Assembly: GCF_000383475.1 (NCBI RefSeq)
Contig: NZ_KB911460.1
Location: 806,001-870,000, forward strand
Reading direction: 5' to 3'
Source of the DNA: Microbacterium sp. 11MF
Lineage (GTDB): Bacteria; Actinomycetota; Actinomycetes; Actinomycetales; Microbacteriaceae
Length of the DNA stretch: 64,000 bases
Shown here in pieces: positions 23,739 through 33,247 of the stretch. A program made the position numbers and the translations under genes. The notes under the pieces are model-generated. The model saw nothing but the letters and a program-made list of their open reading frames with translations. It searched no databases and was not told where the DNA came from. Numbering within the stretch: position 1 is the first letter of the stretch; every line of letters starts with the position of its first letter.

Positions 23739-24716
23739 ATGACCAGCTCACGCGTCGCGTCGTCCCTTCTCCTCCGCACGGCCGCCGTCTTCACCGGTGC
23801 CGCTCTGCTGACCGGGTGCGCCGCAGGAGGACCTGCGGCCGCGGCGGGCACACCCCACGTCGGACCCTCCGCTCAGGCGGCATCCGCGACCGCAGGCGGT
23901 GCGCGGGTGGACCGCGATGATCCCGCGACGGAGGGGAGCAACCTGGCCGCGGTCACGCGGCTCTTCTCCGCGGCTTTCGACGACCCCGACTCGGCGGAGG
24001 CTCAGGCCGCCGCTGCCGTGAGCGTCGCAAAGGATGCCGTGGCTCACGGCGGGAACGCCGAAGCGGGGCCCGCGGGCCTGCTCGCCCAGTTCGCCGCGGC
24101 GCACAAGAGCGTTCCCGGCGCGCAGGTCGTCATCACGCACACGGCCGCGGACGGCGACCTGGTCGCGGTCCACTATCAGATCACCGCGGACCCCGATGAT
24201 GAGCGCACCGGGCTCGCGGCCGCCGACGTCTTCCGTCTGTCCGGAGGCAAGATCGTCGAGCGCTGGGCCTTCGAGCAACCCGTCGCGCAGGGCAAGGCCG
24301 CCAGCGGCAACACGAACTCGATGTTCAGCGACCTCTACAAGCCCGCCACGCCGTCGCCGGCACCCACCGAGACGCAGGAGGAGAAGAATCGGGTGTTCGC
24401 CGTCGACGCGTACGACACGCTGTTCAAGGACCGCGACGTCAGCATCCTCGACCGTGCGTTCGATCCGAACTACCTGCAGCACAATCCCGTCGCCCCGAAC
24501 GGGACGGCCGCCCTCAAGCAGTTCTTCGGCGGGGGTGCGTCCTTCCCGCCCACGGCGTCGACCGTGTCGCTGGCGGACGGCGACCTCGTGTGGACGCTGT
24601 CGCAGGCCGTCGGAGCCACGTCCGATGATCCCTACGCCGCGCTCGACATCTTCCGCGTCGACGGAGGACTGATCCGCGAGCACTGGGATGTCGTCCCCGC
24701 CGCCACGGCGGGGTGA
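23739..24716 (+). CDS. Lipoprotein with two SnoaL-like (NTF2-fold) domains
   Basis: This 325-residue protein has a lipoprotein signal peptide with lipobox LLTGC (Cys27), so it is anchored outside the membrane. Two similar halves follow. The first (about 65-205) ends with ADVFRLSGGKIVERWAF and the second (about 220-325) with LDIFRVDGGLIREHWDV. Each shows the D-FR-GG-I-EHW pattern of SnoaL-like polyketide-cyclase folds. The second half also has FDPNYLQHNP. The function is unknown; SnoaL folds serve as enzymes or ligand-binding modules. The ATG at 23739 starts the signal peptide, and no good ribosome-binding site is visible. The gene is convergent with acs. Confidence 0.82.
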   Translation: MTSSRVASSLLLRTAAVFTGAALLTGCAAGGPAAAAGTPHVGPSAQAASATAGGARVDRDDPATEGSNLAAVTRLFSAAFDDPDSAEAQAAAAVSVAKDAVAHGGNAEAGPAGLLAQFAAAHKSVPGAQVVITHTAADGDLVAVHYQITADPDDERTGLAAADVFRLSGGKIVERWAFEQPVAQGKAASGNTNSMFSDLYKPATPSPAPTETQEEKNRVFAVDAYDTLFKDRDVSILDRAFDPNYLQHNPVAPNGTAALKQFFGGGASFPPTASTVSLADGDLVWTLSQAVGATSDDPYAALDIFRVDGGLIREHWDVVPAATAG

Positions 24717-24722
24717 GCGCGG

Positions 24723-26693
<1,971 letters not shown>

Positions 26694-26847
26694 GCGGCGC
26701 TCCTTTGCGTGCAGGCCATCGTGGCCTCGTGCGGCGATGCGGCAACTCTAGGTTCGGCTCAAGGAGCGCGACTACCGCCGATAGTGGGTGCGGCGCGCTG
26801 GGCATGTGTGCGGCACAATCCCAGCCAGGATGAGCGTAAGATCGTTA

Positions 26848-26949
26848 TCGCCCGAACATCGATTCGGTTTCGCGATCGCGCTGATCCCCCCTGAAGCGCG
26901 GTTGCGTGGGCGGCACCCTTTCCCCCAATGGGTGCCGCCCTTCTCTTTT
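26848..26949 (+). ncRNA. Candidate small RNA or attenuated leader (about 100 nt)
   Basis: The TAAGAT box at 26837-26842 would start a transcript near 26848, and it would end at the terminator at 26908-26949. No known gene on the + strand lies upstream, because acs is antisense, so the terminator needs such a transcript to act on. The product would be either a small RNA or an attenuator leader of the Tad operon. There is no homology support. Confidence 0.3.
26908..26949 (+). terminator. Strong orphan intrinsic terminator upstream of the Tad locus
   Basis: Perfect 11-base arms GGGCGGCACCC (26908-26918) and GGGTGCCGCCC (26930-26940) with an 11-base loop are followed by TTCTCTTTT. The orientation is clearly + strand; the other strand has no T-tract. 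Confidence 0.85.
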
Positions 26950-27047
26950 CCTTCACGGTCGCGGTCGTCGCTTTCTGCACACGCGTTCACACCGTCGTTC
27001 CGTCCACGCCCGGCGACGTCGAAGGTCCGGGGCCGGAGGCGTCCGCC

Positions 27048-27053
27048 TAGCGT
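27048..27053 (+). promoter_or_regulatory. -10 box TAGCGT of the Tad operon (leaderless)
   Basis: TAGCGT ends 7 bases before the ATG at 27061, which has no ribosome-binding site. Confidence 0.4.
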
Positions 27054-27060
27054 TCCGGGC

Positions 27061-28050
27061 ATGCCGCATCCGTTCATCGCCGCCCCTCGAGGCACCGGAG
27101 TCGCCGCGATGCCGCGACCGGTGCCGCGGCATCCGGTGGTCGCACCGTTGCGCCGGTACCTCGCCGACCCCGGCGTCACTGACGTCTTCGTCAACGGCAC
27201 CGACGGCCTCTACGTCGACCGGGGCGGCGGACCGGAGCGCATCCCGGACTGGGCGCTCGACGAAGAAGCCGTGCGTGAGCTCGCCGTCGGGCTCATCGCG
27301 CTCGGGGGCCGCCACCTCGACGACGCGACGCCCTGTGCGGACGTGCGTTGGGAGCACGGCGTGCGGGTCCACGCGGTCCTGCCGCCCATCTCGTGCACGG
27401 GAGCGACGATCTCGATCCGCCTCCCGGGTACCGGAATGCCCGATCTCGACGACCTCGGTCGCCGCGGCGCGTTCGACGCGGCGATGGGCGCCCGACTCGA
27501 ACGGCTCGTCGACCAGCGTGCCAACGTCCTCGTCACGGGAGCCACCGGCGCCGGGAAGACGACGCTGCTCGCCGCACTGCTCGGACGCGTTCCCGTGTCG
27601 GAGCGGATCGTCACGATCGAGGATGTCGCGGAACTCCGGATCGCCCACCCGCACCACGTGCGTCTCGAAGCCCGGCAGGCCAACCTCGAAGGCGTCGGGG
27701 CGATCGCGCTCGGGCGTCTGTTGCGCGAAGCCCTGCGGATGCGCCCCGACCGACTCGTGGTGGGCGAGTGTCGGGGTGAGGAGGTCCGCGAGCTCCTCAC
27801 CGCCTTGAACACCGGTCACGACGGCGGCGCGGGGACGGTCCATGCGAGCGGGCTCGCCGAGGTCCCGGCCCGCCTGGAGGCGTTGGGTGCGCTCGCCGGG
27901 ATGGATGATCGAGCCCTCGCGCGCCAGACGGCCAGCGCGATCGGGGCCGTCGTCCACATCGAGCGCGGACGCGACGGAGTGCGCCGCGTGACGGGGATCG
28001 CGCGCCCCGTCGTGCGCGACGACCGCCTCGGCATCGAGGCCGTCGCATGA
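27061..28050 (+). CDS. TadA/CpaF-type secretion ATPase
   Basis: This hexameric type II/IV secretion ATPase would power assembly of a Tad (type IVc) pilus. The 329-residue protein has Walker A GATGAGKTT at about 160-168 and an Asp-box/Walker B region with TIEDVAELRI. The His box includes HDGGAGTVHA and RLEALG. The N-terminal domain carries VTDVFVNG, the CpaF pattern. The ATG at 27061 follows a TAGCGT box by 7 bases. The next gene starts in a 4-base overlap. The same gene order is known near topA in other actinobacteria. Confidence 0.92.
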   Translation: MPHPFIAAPRGTGVAAMPRPVPRHPVVAPLRRYLADPGVTDVFVNGTDGLYVDRGGGPERIPDWALDEEAVRELAVGLIALGGRHLDDATPCADVRWEHGVRVHAVLPPISCTGATISIRLPGTGMPDLDDLGRRGAFDAAMGARLERLVDQRANVLVTGATGAGKTTLLAALLGRVPVSERIVTIEDVAELRIAHPHHVRLEARQANLEGVGAIALGRLLREALRMRPDRLVVGECRGEEVRELLTALNTGHDGGAGTVHASGLAEVPARLEALGALAGMDDRALARQTASAIGAVVHIERGRDGVRRVTGIARPVVRDDRLGIEAVA

Positions 28051-28940
28051 ACGCGCGGAAAGCCGCCCAGGCCAGCGCTGCGTCCGATGCAGCGGGGGTC
28101 GCCGGCGTCGTCCAGCGCCTCGCCGTCCTCCTGCAGGCCGGCATCGCGCCGGCCGCCGCCTGGCGCCACCTCGCCCACGCCGGTGACGAGACGGCCGCGG
28201 CGGTGTGCGAACGACTGGATGCCGGGGGATCAGCCGCATCCGCCCTCGCCGACCGCGGCGGCACGTGGCAGCAGATCGGCGTCGCCTGGCAGGTGGCGAC
28301 GGTCGTCGGAGCCCCGCTGGCGATGAGTCTCCGAGGTCTCGCCGAGGCGCTCCGCGACGCTCATCAGGCGCGCGACGACGTCCGCACCGCTCTCGCCGAA
28401 CCGCAGACGACCGCGCGGCTCATCTCGTGGCTCCCTCTCGTGGCCCTCGGCCTCGGCGCCGCCCTGGGGTTCGACCCGTTCTCAGTCCTGGCCACCCCGC
28501 CGGGCGCCGTGTGCCTCGTCGCGGGGGGACTGCTCATGTTCCTCACCCATCGGTGGACGCGTGCACTGGTCGCACGGGCGCAACCAGGCGACGAGATCCC
28601 CGGACTCGATGCCGAGGTGATCGCGATCGCCCTCTCGGGTGGCGTCTCGATCCCGCGGGCGCTCGAGGTCGTCGCGGCGGCCTCGGGTCTCGAACCCACC
28701 GCCGGGACCGCCTCTGTCCTCGCCCTCTCCCGATCCGCGGGCGCGCCCGCCGTCGAACTGCTGCGAGCGGATGCCGCGTCCCGCCGCCAGGCGGCGCGCA
28801 CCGACGGGCGGCTGCGGGCGGCATCCCTCTCTGGACGGCTCCTGCTTCCGCTCGGAGTGTGCACCCTGCCGGCGTTCCTGCTGCTCGGCGTCGGTCCGAT
28901 GCTGCTCTCGGTCCTCACCTCGGCCCCGCTCACGCTGTGA
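28047..28940 (+). CDS. TadB/TadC-like type II secretion F-domain membrane protein
   Basis: This 297-residue protein should be the inner-membrane platform of the Tad system. Hydrophobic segments lie at about residues 130-147, 152-170 and 267-290. The soluble helical bundle between them contains DAEVIAIALSGGVSIPRALEV, the T2SSF pattern. Actinobacterial Tad loci usually have two separate genes here (TadB and TadC). Only one is present, so it may be a fusion or a reduced version. It overlaps the ATPase gene by 4 bases. The next gene begins 39 bases downstream. Confidence 0.82.
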   Translation: MNARKAAQASAASDAAGVAGVVQRLAVLLQAGIAPAAAWRHLAHAGDETAAAVCERLDAGGSAASALADRGGTWQQIGVAWQVATVVGAPLAMSLRGLAEALRDAHQARDDVRTALAEPQTTARLISWLPLVALGLGAALGFDPFSVLATPPGAVCLVAGGLLMFLTHRWTRALVARAQPGDEIPGLDAEVIAIALSGGVSIPRALEVVAAASGLEPTAGTASVLALSRSAGAPAVELLRADAASRRQAARTDGRLRAASLSGRLLLPLGVCTLPAFLLLGVGPMLLSVLTSAPLTL

Positions 28941-28979
28941 GCCCAGACGTGCCCATCACCCACAACACCGGAGGAGATC

Positions 28980-29183
28980 ATGACATCCCACGACCTGCCC
29001 ACCCTGACCCGCCGCCGCGCGGCCGACCTGTTCGCCGACGAGTCCGGCGCCGCGACAGCGGAGTACGCCATCGCGACGATGGCGGCCGTCGCCTTCGCCG
29101 GGCTGCTGGTGATCATCATGCGCTCGGACGAGGTGCGCGGCATCCTCACCGACCTGGTCCGGCGCGCCCTCACCGTCTCATGA
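28980..29183 (+). CDS. Flp pilin-like protein, DUF4244 family
   Basis: This 67-residue prepilin candidate has a charged N-terminal leader followed by ESGAATAEYAIATMAAVAFAG. This is the type IV pilin pattern, with a small residue at the cleavage site, Glu in the mature N-terminus and a hydrophobic helix to about residue 47. DUF4244 proteins occupy this place in actinobacterial Tad loci. GGAGGA lies just upstream (28971-28976) as a strong ribosome-binding site, suggesting high expression as expected for a pilus subunit. The stop overlaps the TadE-like start (ATGA). Confidence 0.88.
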   Translation: MTSHDLPTLTRRRAADLFADESGAATAEYAIATMAAVAFAGLLVIIMRSDEVRGILTDLVRRALTVS

Positions 29184-29518
29184 GGCGGGACGAGCGGGGA
29201 TCGGTTGCGGCGGAGTTCGCCGTGACGGTCCCCGCCGTCGTCCTCGTCATCGTTCTGGCGGTCTCCGCGTTGTCGGTGGGGGCTCGGCAGGTGCGGCTGG
29301 AGCACGCCGCGGCCCAGGCTGCGCGGTACGCCGCCCGCGAGGAACCCGCCGAGCGGGTGCGGGCTGCGGCATCCGCCCTCGCCGCGGGCGCGGCCGTCAC
29401 GACTCGCCGCGAGGGTGATCTCGTGTGCGCGGACCTCTCCGCCGCGCCGGGAGTGCCGCTGCCATTGCCCGACCTCCGCGCATCCTCGTGCGCGCTCGCC
29501 GCCCCGGAGATCGACTGA
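29180..29518 (+). CDS. TadE-like pseudopilin
   Basis: This 112-residue protein begins MRRDERGSVAAEFAVTVPAV, the TadE signature with Glu in the mature helix. One transmembrane segment (about 13-33) and a small extracytoplasmic domain with two cysteines follow. TadE-like pseudopilins sit at the base or tip of Tad pili. It overlaps both neighbours (ATGA upstream, a one-base overlap downstream) and belongs to the same operon. Confidence 0.85.
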   Translation: MRRDERGSVAAEFAVTVPAVVLVIVLAVSALSVGARQVRLEHAAAQAARYAAREEPAERVRAAASALAAGAAVTTRREGDLVCADLSAAPGVPLPLPDLRASSCALAAPEID

Positions 29519-29844
29519 TGGCGGGCGCTGCGACGACCGTCGGGGTCCTGGCGGTCTCGGCCACCCTGGCCGTCGGCTTCGTCGCCGCCGGAGCGGCCGC
29601 GGCATCCTCGGCGCGGGCGGCGGGAGCGGCCGACGCCGCGGCCCTCGCCGCCGCAGACACGGCGTCGGGACTCGTGCCGGGAGAACCGTGCGTGAGTGCC
29701 GCTGACGTCGCGGCGAGGAACGGCGCGTCGCTCACCGCGTGTCGGATCGACGGACTCATCGCGACCGTGGAGGTCTCGATCGACGTCGGCCCCCTGGACG
29801 CGCGGGCGCGCGCCCGCGCGGGGCCACCACCCGGGTCGCCCTGA
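29518..29844 (+). CDS. TadE-like / Rv3654c-like pilus-associated protein
   Basis: This 108-residue Ala-rich protein has an N-terminal hydrophobic helix and the pattern AAGAADAAALAAADTASG. That pattern is typical of the Rv3654c-type 'helicase/secretion neighbourhood' TadE-like proteins that close actinobacterial Tad loci. Two cysteines (in GEPC and TACR) may form a disulfide outside the cell. It shares one base with the previous gene. A promoter for topA follows in the short gap. Confidence 0.8.
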   Translation: MAGAATTVGVLAVSATLAVGFVAAGAAAASSARAAGAADAAALAAADTASGLVPGEPCVSAADVAARNGASLTACRIDGLIATVEVSIDVGPLDARARARAGPPPGSP

Positions 29845-29876
29845 GGGCTCGGGACGGCGGGGCTCTCAGCGCGCTC

Positions 29877-29905
29877 TTGACAACTCGGTGTGTATGGTGT
29901 GCAAC
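29877..29905 (+). promoter_or_regulatory. topA promoter candidate (-35 TTGACA)
   Basis: A perfect TTGACA at 29877-29882 is followed after 17 bases by the weak -10 TGCAAC (29900-29905). An alternative -10 TATGGT at 29893-29898 has a spacer that is too short. AAGGA then precedes the topA GTG by 7 bases. Confidence 0.4.
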
Positions 29906-29921
29906 GAAGAAAGGACGCCAC

Positions 29922-32585
29922 GTGGCACAGGGCAAGAAGCTCGTCATCGTCGAGTCTCCGACGAAGATGCGCTCGATCCAGGGATACCTGGGCGACGGTT
30001 ACGAAGTCATGAGTTCGGTCGGACACATCCGCGACCTCGCCGACAAGAAGGACATCCCCGCGGATCTGAAGAAGACCTCCGTCGGGAAGTACTCCATCGA
30101 CATCGAGAACGACTTCACTCCTCTTTATGTGGAGAGCGACCGCGGCAAGAAGACGGTCACCGAGCTCAAGCGAGCCCTGAAGAACGCCGACGAACTCCTC
30201 CTCGCCACTGATGAGGACCGCGAGGGCGAAGCCATCGCGTGGCACCTCCTCGAGACCCTGAAGCCCAAGGTCCCCGTCAAGCGGATGGTCTTCCACGAGA
30301 TCACGAAGGACGCCATCCAGGCCGCGGTGAAGAACACCCGCGAACTCGACCATGCCCTCGTGGACGCCCAGGAGACCCGACGCATCCTCGACCGCCTCTA
30401 CGGCTGGGACGTCTCCGACGTCACCCGCCGCAAGGTCGGCCAGGGCACGAGCGCCGGCCGCGTCCAGTCCGCCGCCACCCGCATGGTCGTCGAGCGGGAA
30501 CGCGAGCGCATGGCGTTCGTCTCCGCCTCGTACTGGGACGTCGACTCCACCGCCGTGAAGGGATCGGATGCCTTCGCCATCCGGCTCGCCCGTCTCGACG
30601 GCGCGCCGTTGGCCCGCGGCACCGACTTCGACGACACCGGCTCGCTGAAGAAGGCCGTCGTCGTCCTCACCGAGGAGCAGGCGCGCGAGCTGGCGGCAGC
30701 GCTCGAGGCGTCGGGCGCGGCATCCGTCGTCAGCGTCGAGGCCAAGCCCGGCACGCGCAGCCCGAAGCCGCCGTTCACGACCTCGACCCTCCAGCAGGAG
30801 GCCGGTCGCAAGCTCTCGATGAGCGCCAAGCACGCCATGGGCGTCGCGCAGCGGCTCTACGAGAAGGGCTACATCACCTACATGCGCACCGACTCGACCG
30901 CTCTGTCGGCGCAGGCGGTCACCGCCGCGCGCACCCAGGCGGTCGCGCTCTACGGCGACAAGGCCGTGCCCGCGAACCCGCGCAGCTACCGCAACAACGC
31001 CAAGAACGCGCAGGAGGCACACGAGGCGATCCGTCCCTCGGGTGACACCTTCCGGACGCCCAAGGAGGTCACCTCCGGCCTCGACCGCGACGAACTCCGC
31101 CTGTACGAGCTCATCTGGAAGCGCACCGTCGCCAGCCAGATGGCCGACGCGAAGTACGAGACCACGACCGTGACGATCGACGCGGATGCCGCCGGCAAGA
31201 CGGCGACGTTCACGGCATCCGGCACCGTCTACACCTTCAAGGGGTTCCTCGAGGCCTACGAAGAGGGCCGCGACGAGAAGCGCAGCGACAACGACCGCGC
31301 CGACGACCAGTCGCTGCCGTCGCTCGCCGTCGGCGACGCTCTGACGCTGACAGACGTCGAGCCGAAGGGGCACGCGACGAGCCCCAAGCCGCGCTACACC
31401 GAGGCATCGCTCGTGAAGGCGCTCGAGGAGCACGGCATCGGTCGTCCGTCGACCTTCGCGAGCATCATCGACGTGATCCTCGACCGCGGGTACGTGTCCA
31501 AGCGCGGCCAGGCACTTGTGCCCAGCTGGCTCGCCTTCAGCATCGTGCGCCTGCTGGAAGAGCACTTCGCCGACCTCGTCGACTACGACTTCACGGCGGC
31601 GCTCGAGGACGACCTCGACTCCATCGCCCGCGGAGAACAGAATCGCGCCGCGTGGCTGCGCGAGTTCTACTTCGGTTCGAAGGACCACGTGGGCCTGCGC
31701 AACATCGTCGACAACCTCGGCGACATCGACGCACGCGAGATCAACTCGACGAAGATCGGCGACGTCGCGGTCCTGCGGTTCGGTCGGTACGGGCCGTACC
31801 TCGAGGTGCCGGGCGATGACCCCGAGACCCCGCGCCGCATCAACGTGCCCGAGGATCTCGCGCCCGATGAGCTCACCCCGGAGAAGGCGCGGGAGCTGAT
31901 CGACGCGCCGGTCGGCGGCGACCGCGTCCTCGGACAGAACCCCGAGAACGGGCGCGACGTCGTCATCAAGGACGGCCGCTTCGGCCCCTACCTCGAAGAG
32001 GTCCTCCCCGAAGAGGAGGCGCCGGCCGAGGAGGTCAAGCCCAAGCGCGGTGCGAAGAAGGTCGTCGCACCCAAGCCCAAGCGTGCGTCGTTGTTCAAGA
32101 GCATGTCGCCCGAGACGATCGATCTCGAGACGGCGCTGAAGCTCCTGTCGCTTCCGCGCGAAGTCGGCGCCGACCCCGAGTCGGGCACCGTCATCACGGC
32201 GCAGAACGGCCCGTACGGTCCCTACATCAAGAAGGGCACCGACTCGCGGAGCATCGCCAGCGAGGACATGATCTTCGACATCACGCTCGAGCAGGCCCTC
32301 GAGATTTACTCGCAGCCCAAGTACGCGAACCGCGCCGCGACCTCCATCAAGGAGTTCGAGGCCGATCCGGTCAGCGGCAAGCCGATCCGCATCAAGGACG
32401 GCCGCTTCGGCGCCTACGTCACCGACGGGACCACGAACGTCACGATCCCGCGCGGGCAGACGGCGGACGACATCACCTTCGAGATCGCCGTGCAGATGCT
32501 GGCCGAGAAGCGGGCGAAGGGGCCGGCGCCCAAGCGCACGACCCGCAAGCCCGCCGCACGCAAGCCGGCGGCGAAGAAGAAGTGA
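29922..32585 (+). CDS. topA: DNA topoisomerase I
   Basis: This type IA topoisomerase relaxes negative supercoils. The 887-residue protein has the Toprim domain (KKLVIVESPTKMRSIQGYLG; DEDREGEAIAWHL metal site). The active-site Tyr is in GYITYMRTDST. The C-terminal half carries several topo C-repeats, each marked by FGPYLE, YGPYIK or FGAYVT motifs, instead of zinc fingers, as usual in actinobacteria. It ends in a Lys/Pro/Ala tail (KPAARKPAAKKK). The GTG at 29922 has AAGGA 7 bases upstream and places the Toprim motif at the N-terminus. tmk overlaps its stop by 4 bases. Confidence 0.97.
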   Translation: MAQGKKLVIVESPTKMRSIQGYLGDGYEVMSSVGHIRDLADKKDIPADLKKTSVGKYSIDIENDFTPLYVESDRGKKTVTELKRALKNADELLLATDEDREGEAIAWHLLETLKPKVPVKRMVFHEITKDAIQAAVKNTRELDHALVDAQETRRILDRLYGWDVSDVTRRKVGQGTSAGRVQSAATRMVVERERERMAFVSASYWDVDSTAVKGSDAFAIRLARLDGAPLARGTDFDDTGSLKKAVVVLTEEQARELAAALEASGAASVVSVEAKPGTRSPKPPFTTSTLQQEAGRKLSMSAKHAMGVAQRLYEKGYITYMRTDSTALSAQAVTAARTQAVALYGDKAVPANPRSYRNNAKNAQEAHEAIRPSGDTFRTPKEVTSGLDRDELRLYELIWKRTVASQMADAKYETTTVTIDADAAGKTATFTASGTVYTFKGFLEAYEEGRDEKRSDNDRADDQSLPSLAVGDALTLTDVEPKGHATSPKPRYTEASLVKALEEHGIGRPSTFASIIDVILDRGYVSKRGQALVPSWLAFSIVRLLEEHFADLVDYDFTAALEDDLDSIARGEQNRAAWLREFYFGSKDHVGLRNIVDNLGDIDAREINSTKIGDVAVLRFGRYGPYLEVPGDDPETPRRINVPEDLAPDELTPEKARELIDAPVGGDRVLGQNPENGRDVVIKDGRFGPYLEEVLPEEEAPAEEVKPKRGAKKVVAPKPKRASLFKSMSPETIDLETALKLLSLPREVGADPESGTVITAQNGPYGPYIKKGTDSRSIASEDMIFDITLEQALEIYSQPKYANRAATSIKEFEADPVSGKPIRIKDGRFGAYVTDGTTNVTIPRGQTADDITFEIAVQMLAEKRAKGPAPKRTTRKPAARKPAAKKK

Positions 32586-33217
32586 CCTCCGGGCTCTGGA
32601 TCACCCTCGAGGGTGGCGACGGCTCGGGTAAGACGACGCAGGCAACCCTGCTGGAGCGGTGGCTCCGTGAGCAGGGTCGCAGCGTCGTCCGCACGCGCGA
32701 ACCCGGCGGCACCGAGGTCGGCGTGCTCATCCGCGACATCGTGCTGCACCACCGCGGCGACATCGCCCCGCGCGCCGAAGCACTCCTCTACGCGGCCGAC
32801 CGGGCGCACCACGTCGCGACGCTCGTGCGGCCCGCGCTCGCGCGCGGCGAGGTCGTCATCCAGGACCGCTACCTCGACAGCTCCGTCGCCTACCAGGGCG
32901 CCGGAAGGGTGCTGGACGGCGGCGAGATCCGCGACCTGTCGCTGTGGGCCGCCGAAGGTGCGTTGCCCGACGTCACCGTCCTCCTCGACGTCGACCCGGC
33001 GACCGCGCGGGAACGATTGGATGCCGCCGACAAGCCCTTCGACCGACTCGAAGCCGAGAAGAGCGCGTTCCACGAGCGGGTCCGCGCCGCCTTCCTCTCG
33101 TTGGCGGATGCCGAGCCGGAGCGCTTCCTCGTCGTCGACGCCACGCAGCCGATCGACGAGATCGCCGACGCCATCCGGACGCGGGTGTCCGAGCGGCTGT
33201 CCGCACTCTCGTCCTGA
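32582..33217 (+). CDS. tmk: Thymidylate kinase
   Basis: This enzyme phosphorylates dTMP to dTDP for DNA synthesis. The 211-residue protein has a P-loop EGGDGSGKTTQ at about residue 10 and the TREPGGTEVG and QDRYLDSSVAYQG (DRY) motifs. Its lid region RLDAADKPFDRLE is rich in acidic and basic residues. The GTG at 32582 overlaps the topA stop (GTGA), so translation is coupled. holB follows 30 bases later with its own -10 box. Confidence 0.96.
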   Translation: MTSGLWITLEGGDGSGKTTQATLLERWLREQGRSVVRTREPGGTEVGVLIRDIVLHHRGDIAPRAEALLYAADRAHHVATLVRPALARGEVVIQDRYLDSSVAYQGAGRVLDGGEIRDLSLWAAEGALPDVTVLLDVDPATARERLDAADKPFDRLEAEKSAFHERVRAAFLSLADAEPERFLVVDATQPIDEIADAIRTRVSERLSALSS

Positions 33218-33234
33218 GCGTCGCCGGCACCTCG

Positions 33235-33240
33235 TAGGCT
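33235..33240 (+). promoter_or_regulatory. -10 box TAGGCT before holB (leaderless)
   Basis: TAGGCT ends 7 bases before the holB ATG at 33248. It is identical to the boxes before three other genes in this window. Confidence 0.45.
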
Positions 33241-33247
33241 GAACCGC

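Larger units (their letters stand above)
26694..27060. other. 367-base intergenic region between acs and the Tad locus
   Basis: This is the largest gap in the window. It is locally A+T-richer around 26815-26880. It holds the acs promoter region, a TAAGAT box on the + strand (26837-26842), a perfect + strand terminator (26908-26949) and a TAGCGT box before the tadA-like gene. The frame of the tadA-like gene stays open through it, but the protein-like part begins only at 27061. I see no recognisable RNA family. Confidence 0.6.
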
